The notes beneath the pieces were generated by a model, which worked only from the letters and a program-made list of their open reading frames with translations, was not told where the DNA came from and did no database searches. A DNA stretch of 64,000 nucleotides. Origin: Methylobacterium oryzihabitans. GTDB taxonomy: Bacteria; Pseudomonadota; Alphaproteobacteria; Rhizobiales; Beijerinckiaceae. The translations under genes and the position numbers were made by a program. The stretch spans positions 62,001 to 126,000 of the forward strand of contig NZ_SACP01000012.1 of the NCBI RefSeq assembly GCF_004004555.2. Reading direction: 5' to 3'. This document shows positions 1 through 8,460 of the stretch, piece by piece; position 1 is the stretch's first letter, and each line of letters opens with the position of its first letter.

Positions 1-1
1 C

Positions 2-829
2 GGGCCGCAACTCGTCGTGCCCTACACCCTGGACGCCAACGACATGCGCTTCGCCACGCCGCAGGGCTTCAACAGCGGCGACCAGTTCTTCACCTACCTG
101 AAGGACAGCTTCGACGTGCTCTACGCCGAGGGCGGGACCGCGCCGAAGATGCTGTCGGTCGGGCTGCATTGCCGCCTCGTCGGCCGGCCGGGCCGGGCGG
201 CGGCCCTCGCGCGGTTCCTCGACTACGTCGCGGAGCATCCCGACGTCTGGGTGACCCGGCGCCTCGACATCGCCCGGCACTGGATCCGCCATCACCCCCC
301 GGCCGACCTGACCCCGAGCCGGATGAGCCGGGCCCTGATGGCCGAGCTGTATGGCGACGTGTTCGAGCACAGCCCGTGGGTCGCCGAGGCCGCCCACGCC
401 GCCGGGCTGACCGCGGCCCACGACACCGCCGAGGGCCTGCACGACGCGATGGTGACGGCGATGCGGGCCGGCGGGCCCGAGCGCGCCCTCGACCTCATCC
501 GCGCCCACCCCGACCTCGGCGAGCGCGTCGCCGGCATGACCGCGGAATCCCAGGCCGAGCAGGCCTCGGCCGGCCTTGATTCCCTCGACGAGGCCCAGCG
601 CGCGCGCTTCCTCGACCTCAACGGGCGCTACAAGGCGCGGTTCGGCTTCCCGTTCGTGATGGCGGTGCGCGGCCGGGGCGCCGAGGAGATTCTCGCCGCC
701 CTCGACGAGCGGATCGGCAACGAGCCCGACGTCGAGCGGGCGCGGGCCCTCGCCGAGATCGAGACGATCGCCTTGCTGCGCCTGCGCCAGCGCCTGCCCG
801 CCCTGCCGGACGTGACCCGGGGCGCCTGA
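2..829 (+). CDS. uraD: Allantoinase (PuuE type) / OHCU decarboxylase fusion, 5' truncated
   Basis: The gene runs in from the left edge with no start in the window. The first ~95 visible residues match the C-terminal end of PuuE-type (polysaccharide-deacetylase-like) allantoinase (VVPYTLDANDMRF, then a GLHCRLVGRPGR stretch typical of that family). From about residue 98 the protein becomes 2-oxo-4-hydroxy-4-carboxy-5-ureidoimidazoline decarboxylase: HPDL holds the catalytic His (about 164), EQASAGL the Glu/Gln pair (about 181), and NGRYKARFGFPF is the signature near residue 205. The fusion would couple decarboxylation of OHCU to S-allantoin with allantoin hydrolysis in purine/ureide breakdown. 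The partner genes (for example HIU hydrolase) lie outside the window. Fusion of these two domains is known in Rhizobiales. Confidence 0.9.
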   Translation, partial: GPQLVVPYTLDANDMRFATPQGFNSGDQFFTYLKDSFDVLYAEGGTAPKMLSVGLHCRLVGRPGRAAALARFLDYVAEHPDVWVTRRLDIARHWIRHHPPADLTPSRMSRALMAELYGDVFEHSPWVAEAAHAAGLTAAHDTAEGLHDAMVTAMRAGGPERALDLIRAHPDLGERVAGMTAESQAEQASAGLDSLDEAQRARFLDLNGRYKARFGFPFVMAVRGRGAEEILAALDERIGNEPDVERARALAEIETIALLRLRQRLPALPDVTRGA

Positions 830-854
830 GCGCCCGGCCGGGCGCCCCGCCGGA

Positions 855-1235
855 TCAGGCGCCGATGAGCCCCCGCGCGGTCTCGACGAGCTTCGCCAGA
901 CGGTAGGGCTTGCGCAGCAGAATGCTGCCGGGCACCTGCCGCGGCGGCCCGACGCTGAAGCCGGTCGCGTAGATCACCGGCAGGTCCGGCGCGAAGCGGC
1001 GGGCCTGCTCGGCGACGCCCCAGCCGTCGAGGGCGCCGGGGAGCTGGATGTCGGTGAACAGGAGATCGGCCCGCCCGGCCCCGGCGAGGAACGCCACCGC
1101 CTCCTCGCCGGTGGCGCAGGCGGCGACGCCGAAGCCCGCCTCCTCGAACTCCGCCTGGATGATCGAGAGCAGCATCTCCTCGTCCTCGACCACCAGGACG
1201 GTCATGCCGCCCGCCTGCACGCTCACGGCGGCCAT
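855..1235 (-). CDS. Single-domain response regulator (REC)
   Basis: A 126-residue stand-alone receiver domain. Asp18/Glu19 form the acidic pocket, Asp62 in LLFTDIQLPG is the predicted phosphoacceptor, Thr91 in YATGFS the switch residue and Lys109 in LLRKPYR the conserved lysine. There is no output domain, so it probably relays phosphate or acts by protein contact. It follows the histidine kinase gene after a gap of about three bases on the same strand, so the two are very likely co-transcribed partners. A second in-frame ATG ten codons downstream (MTVLVVEDEE) is an alternative start. The lack of a DNA-binding domain means its target cannot be inferred. Confidence 0.85.
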   Translation of the reverse strand: MAAVSVQAGGMTVLVVEDEEMLLSIIQAEFEEAGFGVAACATGEEAVAFLAGAGRADLLFTDIQLPGALDGWGVAEQARRFAPDLPVIYATGFSVGPPRQVPGSILLRKPYRLAKLVETARGLIGA

Positions 1236-1238
1236 CGC

Positions 1239-2474
1239 TCAAGCGGCCGGCAGGGACTGGAACTGCATGCGCGGCTCGGGCAGGCCCGGCGGGGCCGCCG
1301 GGACGGCCGCGCTCTCCGGCAGGGCCGGAAACACGAGGCGGATCGCCGTCCCGCCGCCGACCCGCGAGCTGATCGCCGCGCTGCCGCCGGATTGCCGGGC
1401 GAAGCCCGAGACCTGACTGAGGCCGAGCCCGGTGCCCTGTCCGGACGGCTTGGTGGTGAAGAACGGCTCGAAGGCCCGGGCCGCCACCTCCGCGGTCATG
1501 CCGATTCCGTTGTCCCTGACCTCCACCAGCACCCGCGCACCGCCGCCCTCGCCGCCGGGGATCATCGCGGTGGTGAGGGTGAGCAGGCCGCCGCCCGGCA
1601 TCGCGTCGCGGGCATTGATCGCGAGGTTGAGGATCGCGTTCTCGAGCTGGTTGGGATCGACCCGGATCAGCGGCAGCGCCGCGGCAAGGTCGGTGGCGAG
1701 GCGGATCCGGGCGCCGATCGTGCCGCGCAGGAGTTCGACCACCTCGCCGATCAGCGCGTTGACGTCGGTCTCGGCCGGGGCGAGGGGCTGCTTGCGCGCG
1801 AAGGCGAGGAGCTGGTGCGTGACGGCAGCGGCGCGCTCGGCCCCGGTCATCGCGTCGCGCAGGGGCCCGAGGACGCCGTCCTCCTGCGGCACCTGCCGCT
1901 CGATCCGTTCGAGGTTGCCGAGGATCACGTTGAGCAGGTTGTTGAAGTCGTGGGCGACGCCGCCGGCGAGATGGCCGATCGCCTCCATCTTCTGCGACTG
2001 GCGCAGCAGCTCCTCGGTCCGGGCCCGCTCGGCCTTCGCCCGCTCGAGCGCCGCGAGGGCGAGATCGCGCTCGGCGGTCAGGGCGGCGAGCGCCGGGTCG
2101 GGTCGGGCCGAGGCGGACGGCGCCTCCGGCCGGGCCCGCCATAGGGCGATCGCCGCGGCCAGGGCGACGAGGGAGGTGAGCAGGACCGCCGGCGCCGCGG
2201 CGCTTCCCGCCCGGGCCCACAGGCTCAGCAGGTCCAGCCCGTGCAGGACGCCGCAGGCCGCGACGAAGATCGCGAAGGCACGGATCCTCCGGCCGGTCCG
2301 GGCGTCGGTCTGCTGCGTGGCGGCACGCAGCAGCACCAGAAGAACGACGAGGCAGGCGAGCGCGGCGAGACCGCCGGCAGCGTTGGTCCATAGCAAGTCC
2401 AGCCGCGACGACAGGCATCCCGCCTGTGACGGAAGGCTGCCCGGCCCCGGGGCCCCAGCGGTGGTGTCAACCAT
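1239..2474 (-). CDS. Membrane sensor histidine kinase
   Basis: About 411 residues. The N-terminus has three hydrophobic segments (about residues 32-50, 66-85 and 95-113) and no recognisable periplasmic sensor domain. A short coiled region follows, then a HisKA-type H box ([14 protein letters not shown], phospho-His about 175), an N box ([11 protein letters not shown]), a G1 box (DNGIGM), an F box (FEPFFTTK) and a G2 box (GTGLGLS). The HDFNNLL form is typical of alphaproteobacterial hybrid-type kinases. The ATG giving MVDTTAG was preferred over a TTG three codons upstream. It is upstream of and nearly touching the receiver gene, its likely cognate partner. The stimulus is unknown. Confidence 0.88.
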   Translation of the reverse strand: MVDTTAGAPGPGSLPSQAGCLSSRLDLLWTNAAGGLAALACLVVLLVLLRAATQQTDARTGRRIRAFAIFVAACGVLHGLDLLSLWARAGSAAAPAVLLTSLVALAAAIALWRARPEAPSASARPDPALAALTAERDLALAALERAKAERARTEELLRQSQKMEAIGHLAGGVAHDFNNLLNVILGNLERIERQVPQEDGVLGPLRDAMTGAERAAAVTHQLLAFARKQPLAPAETDVNALIGEVVELLRGTIGARIRLATDLAAALPLIRVDPNQLENAILNLAINARDAMPGGGLLTLTTAMIPGGEGGGARVLVEVRDNGIGMTAEVAARAFEPFFTTKPSGQGTGLGLSQVSGFARQSGGSAAISSRVGGGTAIRLVFPALPESAAVPAAPPGLPEPRMQFQSLPAA

Positions 2475-3052
2475 GGCGAGCAAGCCATATCCCTGCTGTC
2501 ATCAATACTGAAGGATGACTATGACGAATTGAGATGTCAAGCTACCGCGGCGCATCAACCATGTATTAGCAATGACACCAATCGAAATCGCCGCACGCAG
2601 CAATGGCATATTTGCAAAATCAACAAAAGATCATGTCGAGTGGACGATCGTTGGCGACCGGTCATCGATCGGTCGCCGTCCTCCGAGGGATCGATGAGGG
2701 AGCGGCACGGCGTCGAAGCCGGCGACATCCGGGCCAGGTTGCCTTTCAGTCAGGATCCGGCGAGTCCTTGCCGGACCGGTCTTCGGCCCCCGATGGGTCG
2801 GCCCCGTGCTGCGGTTCGGCCCGGGGATCGATAAGATTCGACTGGTTGTTACAACTTGAGGTCGAGGAAGGACGGTCGATTCGACGGGTTCCGGAAGCGG
2901 ACATCCGATGCGGAAGGTGGATCGGCCGGCATTCGCGCGGTAGACAAGACGGCCGGATCGCGCCGCGACCGCGCCCGGTGCCGTGCCCTTCCGCCCGGAA
3001 GGTCCCGCATTCCGGCCGATCCGCTTCCCAAGGCTTTCATCGGAAAGGCAGG
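2475..3052. other. Intergenic region without a supported gene
   Basis: A 578-base divergent gap between the histidine kinase and the glycosyltransferase. An 8-bp inverted repeat (2653-2660 against 2670-2677) is the only clear structure. The reading frame of the glycosyltransferase stays open upstream to 2603, but that extension does not look like a protein of this family. Promoters for both divergent genes presumably lie here; none was identified with confidence. Confidence 0.5.
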
Positions 3053-3934
3053 ATGTCCATGACGACCGACGGTAGCGGGCTCTCGCTCGTGATGATCTCG
3101 ACATCGGATGCCGAGAGCGGACGCACGGAGATGCTCGACCGGATGATCGATTCGGTCGCCGCCTTCGCGGCGCGGCGCCCCGCGATCCAGATCACGCTGC
3201 TGCTGCTCATGCAGCGATCCCAGGACCCGGCCGCGCTGGCAGCCCGCAACTGGCCGTCCTTCGTCGAGGTGTCCCACGTTCCCGGCAGGCTCTCGCTCTC
3301 GGCAGCCCGCAACCGGCTGATCGCGGAGGCCCGCGGCCGTCAGTCGTTCCGCGACGACGTCCTGGTGCTGTTTCCGGACGACGACTGCTGGTATCCGGAC
3401 GGCGTGCTCGAGGGCATCTACGACATCTTCGACAGCCGGCCGCGGCTTGATCTCTGGTTCTGCCGCTACTCCTCGGCCCCGCTGCCGTACCTGCCGGGCG
3501 GCGAGGTCCCGGCCCGGGCGGCGCAGGTCACCCGGCGCGCCTCGTCGAACACCTTCGTGTTCCGTGGCCGGATCTTCGCGGACGGGCTCGGCTTCGACGA
3601 GACCCTCGGCGTCGGCACGCCGAATCTCGGCGGCGAGGATACCTCGGTCGCCCTCAGCGCCTACGGCCGCGCCCGCGAAACCCTGTTCCTGGATCGCGCC
3701 TGCATCGGACACCGGGATCCGGACGTCCGCTTCGTCTCGCGCTACTATCGCGGGGCACTGTTCGCCCTGGCCCGCAACGCCCGGGTCCCGGGAGTCCGGG
3801 CCGAGTTCACCCGCAAGCTGATGGTCGGCGGATACCTCGTGCTGTCGCGCAGGCTCCCGCTGCGCAGCTTCCTCGGAGATGCCAGCGCGGGTTGCGGCAA
3901 CTTCCTCCGGGCGCTCCGGTCGACGCAGTCCTGA
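3053..3934 (+). CDS. Family 2-like glycosyltransferase (GT-A fold)
   Basis: A 293-residue protein with a short beta strand at the N-terminus (LSLVMISTS), a conserved SAARNRLI segment near residue 83, and an acidic metal/nucleotide-sugar motif FPDDDCWYP (Asp109-111), equivalent to the DXD of GT-A enzymes. A later GGEDTS (Glu195-Asp196) resembles the catalytic ED motif of family 2 transferases. It should transfer a sugar from a nucleotide donor during surface polysaccharide synthesis; donor and acceptor are unknown. The ATG with a purine-rich stretch just upstream was chosen although the frame is open much further. A second ATG two codons later is an alternative. A strong hairpin follows the gene. 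Confidence 0.72.
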   Translation: MSMTTDGSGLSLVMISTSDAESGRTEMLDRMIDSVAAFAARRPAIQITLLLLMQRSQDPAALAARNWPSFVEVSHVPGRLSLSAARNRLIAEARGRQSFRDDVLVLFPDDDCWYPDGVLEGIYDIFDSRPRLDLWFCRYSSAPLPYLPGGEVPARAAQVTRRASSNTFVFRGRIFADGLGFDETLGVGTPNLGGEDTSVALSAYGRARETLFLDRACIGHRDPDVRFVSRYYRGALFALARNARVPGVRAEFTRKLMVGGYLVLSRRLPLRSFLGDASAGCGNFLRALRSTQS

Positions 3935-3987
3935 CGCCGCGTCGCGGTCCGGCCTCCCGGGCCGATCCTCGCGGGGGCCGGCGGAAC

Positions 3988-4016
3988 GGCGTCCGATCAC
4001 GCTGTGATCGGACGCC
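3988..4016. terminator. Perfect 13-bp hairpin between convergent genes
   Basis: Positions 3988-4000 pair perfectly with 4004-4016 around a 3-base loop. The hairpin lies 53 bases after the glycosyltransferase stop. No T-run follows, so it may act as a rho-assisted terminator or 3' end stabiliser rather than a classical intrinsic terminator. Confidence 0.5.
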
Positions 4017-4054
4017 GCGGAGGTTCCGACGTCCCTCTCGGCAGACTTGCCTCA

Positions 4055-4180
4055 TCATACGGTTTCCGATTGATCGCTCGGCGATCCCTGCGGGATCGCC
4101 GAGCGATGCGGGAACCGCCTTCGCTCAGGTGTGTGGAGCCTTCGGCTCCACCGCGCGGGCTTGTGATACGGTTTTTGAAC
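4055..4180. repeat. Palindromic intergenic repeat, copy 1
   Basis: Contains a 16-bp perfect stem (4073-4088 with 4092-4107, 3-base loop), then a TGGAGCC/GGCTCCA hairpin (4134-4150), and ends in a CGCGCGGGCTT segment followed by a gatacg motif. The same order of elements occurs, diverged, at 8895-9012 and, inverted and shortened, at 20494-20582. The family is therefore a dispersed non-coding palindromic repeat of this genome. Confidence 0.65.
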
Positions 4181-4233
4181 GAATCGTCCAAAAACCGTAT
4201 CAGACTTGCGTCGGCAGGCCGATGCAAGTCTGA
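4164..4233. repeat. Two further hairpins in the palindrome cluster
   Basis: 4164-4177 pairs with 4189-4202 (14 bp, including a run of T's on one side and A's on the other). Just downstream, about 4200-4211 pairs with about 4222-4233 (AGACTTGC core). With the flanking hairpins this makes almost the whole gap before the RTX gene self-complementary. Confidence 0.6.
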
Positions 4234-4251
4234 TGAGCTCATTGTCTTGTC

Positions 4252-4296
4252 GCAGGTTTTTCTCGCAAGAGCGTCAATCGCTCTTGCGAAACCTGC
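4252..4296 (-). terminator. Hairpin abutting the RTX gene stop codon
   Basis: Outer arms 4252-4259 and 4289-4296 (8 bp) and inner arms 4264-4273 and 4279-4288 (10 bp) make a long stem immediately after the stop codon of the leftward RTX gene. It is the likely transcription end of that gene, although there is no T-run on the transcribed strand. Confidence 0.5.
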
Positions 4297-7200
4297 CTAG
4301 ACGATGACGAGGTCGTCGGCGGACAGGGACGGCCGGCCCGACAGCGTCGCCAGGAGAACGCGGGACGACGGATCGGGACTACCCTCCCACATCAGCCGGC
4401 CGCTCCCGGTCTCGTAGAACAGCGTCGGCTCGGCAACGCTCGGGGGCAACGCCGCGACGGAGGCGAAGCGGACCGAGGCGAGCCGCGACGGATCGACGAC
4501 GCCGCTGAGCTGGACCTCGAGCCGGTCCTCGCCGGACACGAAGTCGGCGATCGTGTCGGCCGAGCCGCTCCCCTGAGCCGCGCTGATCACGAAGGTGTCC
4601 GACCCGGCCCCGCCGGCGAGTTGGTCGTAGCCGACGCCGCCGATCAGGCGGTCGATGCCGAGGCCGCCGAAGAGGTGGTCGTTGCCCGTGCCGCCGAGGA
4701 GGAGGTCGTCGCCGTCGTCGCCGTGCAGGGTGTCGTTGCCGGCGAGGCCGTCGAGGGTGTCGTCGCCGGACCGGCCGCGGACGACGTCCCCCAGGCTGCT
4801 CCCGGTCAGGCCGTCGGCGAAGGATGATCCGTGCAGGCCGTAGATCCGGGAGTAGCGGTCGCCGGCCGCGTCTCCCGTGTTGTTGTCGGGGTTGGAGAGG
4901 TCGGCGACGAGACCGGAGGCGGAGGATCCGTAATCGGCGGTGTTGATACCGTCGCCGCCCATCAGCAGGTCGGCGCCGGCTCCGCCGTCGAGCGTGTCGT
5001 TGCCCGCGCCGCCGTCGAGGCGGTCGGCCCCGCCTCCGCCCACGAGCGAGTCGTCGCCGCCGAGGCCCCGCAGGATGTTGCCGGTCTCCGAGCCGAGGAT
5101 GAGGTCGCCGGCCTCGGTCCCGACGGCGTTGGTGATGGCCCGCAGGGTGTCGCGGTCGCCGAACCCGTCGACTGCCCGGCCCTGCTGGAGATCGACCGTC
5201 ACGCCGGCCGTGCCGCCGGCCGCCGCATCGAGGCTGTAATCGACGGTGTCGAGCGGCCGCAGGGCGGTGCCGACGAAGGTGTCGTTGCCGGCCAGCCCGC
5301 TGAACGTCGTGCCGCCACGTCCGCCGGTGAGGACGTTGGCGGCGGCGTTGCCGGTCAGGGTCGTCTCGAACAGGCCGGTCGACACGAGGTTCTCGAGGCC
5401 GTCCGACAGCACGGCGGCGCCGCGCCCCGAGAAGATCACCGTGTCGATCCCCTCGCTCACCGGGGCGAGGGGGATCAGGGTCGCGTCGGCGAGGGGAATC
5501 GTCAGGCCGCCGTCGGCGGACGGCGAGGCCGTGATCGTGTTCGCCGAAGCCAGGGGAAGCGCTGCGCTCAGGATCTCGTCGGCCGTCGATCCGTCGGGAA
5601 GGACCGCTTCTGCCGGCAATCCGCCCGGGGCGAGGAGGCCCGCCGTGAAGGCCACCTTCTCGACGTTCCGGAGGGTCAGGTAGGCGTTGAGGCCGGCCGC
5701 GAGATCGTAGACCCGCGCCGCGCCGGGCACGAACGGCACGGCGACGAACACGTAGCGGGAGGCCGGCCCGTGCAGGACCACGGTGTCGGTGCCTGCACCG
5801 CCGTCGACCGTGCCGGTCGCCGAGAGCGGATCGAGGATGTCGTCCCCCCCCTCGCCCGCGAGAGTGTCGGTGCCGGCACCGCCGACGAGGATGTTGGCGG
5901 CGGCGTTGCCGGTCAGGCTGACCGGGCCGGTCCCGGTCGCGACGGCGTTCTCGTACCCGGCGGGAAGGATCAGCGACGATCCGCCGAACCGGACGGTGTC
6001 GACGCCCGCGGTCGCCAGGAGCGGCGTCACGGAGGTCGCGCTCGCGGTGAAGAGGTCGCGCCCGCCGGCGGCGTTGCGGCGGAAGGACGCCGTCACCGCC
6101 TCGGCGATCGGCATCTCGACGGTGGACGCGATCTCGCCGGTCACTTCGTCGAACTGGCGGAAGCGCAGCCTCTCGATGTCCTGGAGCCGGTCGCCCTCCT
6201 GGTCGGCCGCCAGGAGGTCGACGACCCGGAACCGGCCGGGGGCATCGAGGTCGCGCAGGACGACGAACTGGCTGGCCGGCCCGACGTATTCGGCGACGTC
6301 GAGCCCGGCGCCCCCGTCGAGCCGATCGCTGCCGCCGAGCCCCCGGAGGACGTCGTCGCCGCCGCCTCCCGCGAGCGTGTCGTCGGAGGCGTTGCCGATC
6401 AGGATGTTGGCGGACGCATTGCCCACGAGGTTCCCGGCGCCGGCGCCCCGCACCGCCGCGTTCTCGAAGGCGTCGGCGAGGACGAGCGGCGCCGTTCCCC
6501 CGTACACGACCGTGTCGGGCTGGTCGGTCGCGAACGAGGGCAGGAGCAGGGCCGCATCGTCGAGGACGATGTCGCGCCCGCCGGCGAGGTTGCCGCGCAG
6601 GCTCACCCGGGTCGCGTCCGCGATCGCCACGTCGACGGCGCTGGTCTGGACGCCCGTCACCGCGTCGTGGCTGCGGAAGCGCAGCGTTTCGACGCCGCTC
6701 AGCCGGTCGGTGCCCTGGTTGCCCTGGGTCCCGGTGTCGATCGCCGCGTAGGTGTCGGCGTCCAGGTCGTGGACGACGATCAGGCGGGACAGGTCGCCGT
6801 TGTACAGGGCGACGTCGATGCCGTTGCCGCCGATGATGGTGTCGTCGCCCTGGCCGCCGCCGAGGGTGTCGTCGCCCTCGCCCCCGTCCAGCGTGTCGTT
6901 GCCGGCCGCGCCGTAGAGCTGGTCGTTCTGTTCGAGGCCGGCGAGGGAATCGGCGTAGGCCGTCCCCTGGAAGTAGTCCAGGCCCGAGTTGCCGATGCGC
7001 GTCAGCGGATCGGGCAGCGAGACGGTGTTCTGGGTCGCGAAGGCGCGGATGCGGTCGATGTAGTAGGTCGGGTCCCCGGTGAGCGTGTTCCCGCTCGGAG
7101 CGCCGCCCCAGTTGCCGCCGACCGCGAGGTTGGCGATCATGTACATCGGCCGGTTCTTCATGTCGTCCGGCGTCTTGGCGGTCCCGACGGCGACGCCGTC

Positions 7201-8460
7201 GAGGTACCAGGTCAGGTGATCCGGACCCCAATCCATGCCGAAATCGTGATAGCCCGCGGTCAGATCCGGCGTGAGGAGGGAATAGCCTTCCTTGGTGCGG
7301 ACGCCGGTGGTGCCGCTATGGGCCGTCATGAGAGCGTTGAACGGGTTCTGGCCCAGCGCCTCGAACACGTCGATCTCGGTGATCGGCCCGAGGTCGGCCG
7401 GCAGCATCCAGAAGGCGGGCCACAGCGCCTGGCCGCTCGGCAGCTTCGCCCGGATCTCGAAGTAGCCGTAGGTCTGCTGGAACGAGGAGAAGCTCGAGAT
7501 CATGCCGGAATAGTACGGCCGCCATGACGTCCACTGGTTGAGCTCGGTCGGCGTGGCCGCGGCCTTGATCTCCAGCACCCCGTCGTCGATCGTGAACGGG
7601 TTGAGGCCGATCGAATCCGGCGCCTGGTTGAAGCGCACGCCCTTGTAGTCCGAGTCGACGTAGATCTGCCGCTCGGCCTTCGACGGGTTGGTGTAGCCGG
7701 CCAGTCCGTCCCACTGGTGCTTGGTGACCCAGGTGCCGTCGACGCCGTCGAAACGGTCGAACGTGTCGAAATCGTCGTTGAACGTCAGCCGCCACTTCGA
7801 GGTGTCGAGGCCCGTGGCGAAGTCGTCGGCGCTGAAGTTCTGGACGTTCTGGTTGAGGAAGCGCAGCGTCTCACCGTTGCCGAGGTTCAGGATCGCGGTG
7901 GTGCCGTCCTGCACCATCGCCGCCCTGATCTGGTCGAACGACGTGAAGTCGTAGCCGACGAGGCTGACGATCGAGGACGTCGTGTGACCGGCCCTGAAGT
8001 CGCCGATGGCGTCGGAACCGTTGCCGGCGCGGATCACGAACACGTCGTTGCCGCCGCCGCCGTAGAGCAGGTCGTTGCCGGCCCCGCCGTCGAGGTGGTT
8101 GTTGACCGCGGTGCCGCGGATGATGTTGGCGAGAGCGTTGCCGTAGCCCGACTTCTCGATGCTTCCCGCCAGGGTCAGGTTCTCGACCCGGTCGGGAAGC
8201 CGGATGGTCGGCAGGTACGAGATGAGCGTGTCGATGCCGCCGTCCTCGTCCTCGTCGATGAGGTCGCCGGGATTGTCGATGTAGTAGGTGTCGTCGCCGA
8301 GGCCGCCGGACATCGTGTCGGCACCGGACAGGCCCGACAGGGCGTCGTTGCCGGCGGTTCCGACCAGCGAGTCGTCGACGCCGTCGTTGCCGACGACCGA
8401 GGTGGAGGGCCGCTTGCTCGCAGGCGGAGCGACCCACGGCTGATTCACAACATCGGTCAT
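4297..8460 (-). CDS. RTX calcium-binding protein with GH16 glucanase domain
   Basis: A 1387-residue acidic, cysteine-poor protein. Residues ~20-145 hold RTX nonapeptides (GGxGxDxxx). About 223-478 form a glycoside hydrolase family 16 domain with active-site EIDVFE (nucleophile Glu362, acid/base Glu367). After another RTX block, three ~171-residue modules repeat in tandem (starting near 549, 721 and 891), each with a DLDA beta segment, an ENA/GNAxANIL segment and an RTX tail; a further RTX array runs to the end. No Sec signal is seen, so type I (ABC) secretion through the C-terminus is expected, as for rhizobial ExsH-type glycanases. It probably trims or remodels beta-glucan or exopolysaccharide outside the cell. 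The ATG giving MTDVVNQPW was chosen because AGGGG sits six bases upstream; the frame is open 27 codons further. Confidence 0.88.
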   Translation of the reverse strand: MTDVVNQPWVAPPASKRPSTSVVGNDGVDDSLVGTAGNDALSGLSGADTMSGGLGDDTYYIDNPGDLIDEDEDGGIDTLISYLPTIRLPDRVENLTLAGSIEKSGYGNALANIIRGTAVNNHLDGGAGNDLLYGGGGNDVFVIRAGNGSDAIGDFRAGHTTSSIVSLVGYDFTSFDQIRAAMVQDGTTAILNLGNGETLRFLNQNVQNFSADDFATGLDTSKWRLTFNDDFDTFDRFDGVDGTWVTKHQWDGLAGYTNPSKAERQIYVDSDYKGVRFNQAPDSIGLNPFTIDDGVLEIKAAATPTELNQWTSWRPYYSGMISSFSSFQQTYGYFEIRAKLPSGQALWPAFWMLPADLGPITEIDVFEALGQNPFNALMTAHSGTTGVRTKEGYSLLTPDLTAGYHDFGMDWGPDHLTWYLDGVAVGTAKTPDDMKNRPMYMIANLAVGGNWGGAPSGNTLTGDPTYYIDRIRAFATQNTVSLPDPLTRIGNSGLDYFQGTAYADSLAGLEQNDQLYGAAGNDTLDGGEGDDTLGGGQGDDTIIGGNGIDVALYNGDLSRLIVVHDLDADTYAAIDTGTQGNQGTDRLSGVETLRFRSHDAVTGVQTSAVDVAIADATRVSLRGNLAGGRDIVLDDAALLLPSFATDQPDTVVYGGTAPLVLADAFENAAVRGAGAGNLVGNASANILIGNASDDTLAGGGGDDVLRGLGGSDRLDGGAGLDVAEYVGPASQFVVLRDLDAPGRFRVVDLLAADQEGDRLQDIERLRFRQFDEVTGEIASTVEMPIAEAVTASFRRNAAGGRDLFTASATSVTPLLATAGVDTVRFGGSSLILPAGYENAVATGTGPVSLTGNAAANILVGGAGTDTLAGEGGDDILDPLSATGTVDGGAGTDTVVLHGPASRYVFVAVPFVPGAARVYDLAAGLNAYLTLRNVEKVAFTAGLLAPGGLPAEAVLPDGSTADEILSAALPLASANTITASPSADGGLTIPLADATLIPLAPVSEGIDTVIFSGRGAAVLSDGLENLVSTGLFETTLTGNAAANVLTGGRGGTTFSGLAGNDTFVGTALRPLDTVDYSLDAAAGGTAGVTVDLQQGRAVDGFGDRDTLRAITNAVGTEAGDLILGSETGNILRGLGGDDSLVGGGGADRLDGGAGNDTLDGGAGADLLMGGDGINTADYGSSASGLVADLSNPDNNTGDAAGDRYSRIYGLHGSSFADGLTGSSLGDVVRGRSGDDTLDGLAGNDTLHGDDGDDLLLGGTGNDHLFGGLGIDRLIGGVGYDQLAGGAGSDTFVISAAQGSGSADTIADFVSGEDRLEVQLSGVVDPSRLASVRFASVAALPPSVAEPTLFYETGSGRLMWEGSPDPSSRVLLATLSGRPSLSADDLVIV

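Noticed and set aside
2603..3052. Upstream in-frame extension of the glycosyltransferase
   Set aside because: Composition is unlike the family, and a good ribosome site precedes the chosen ATG.
4621..5080. Short regularly spaced DNA repeats suggesting a CRISPR-like array
   Set aside because: They are degenerate, in frame, and encode GGxGxDxxx nonapeptides; spacing is 27 bases with no unique spacers.
4831..7527. An 898-codon open frame on the plus strand opposite the RTX gene
   Set aside because: Val/Gly/Asp/Arg-rich shadow produced by GC-rich codons and RTX repeats; no domain, and the minus-strand protein is clearly real.
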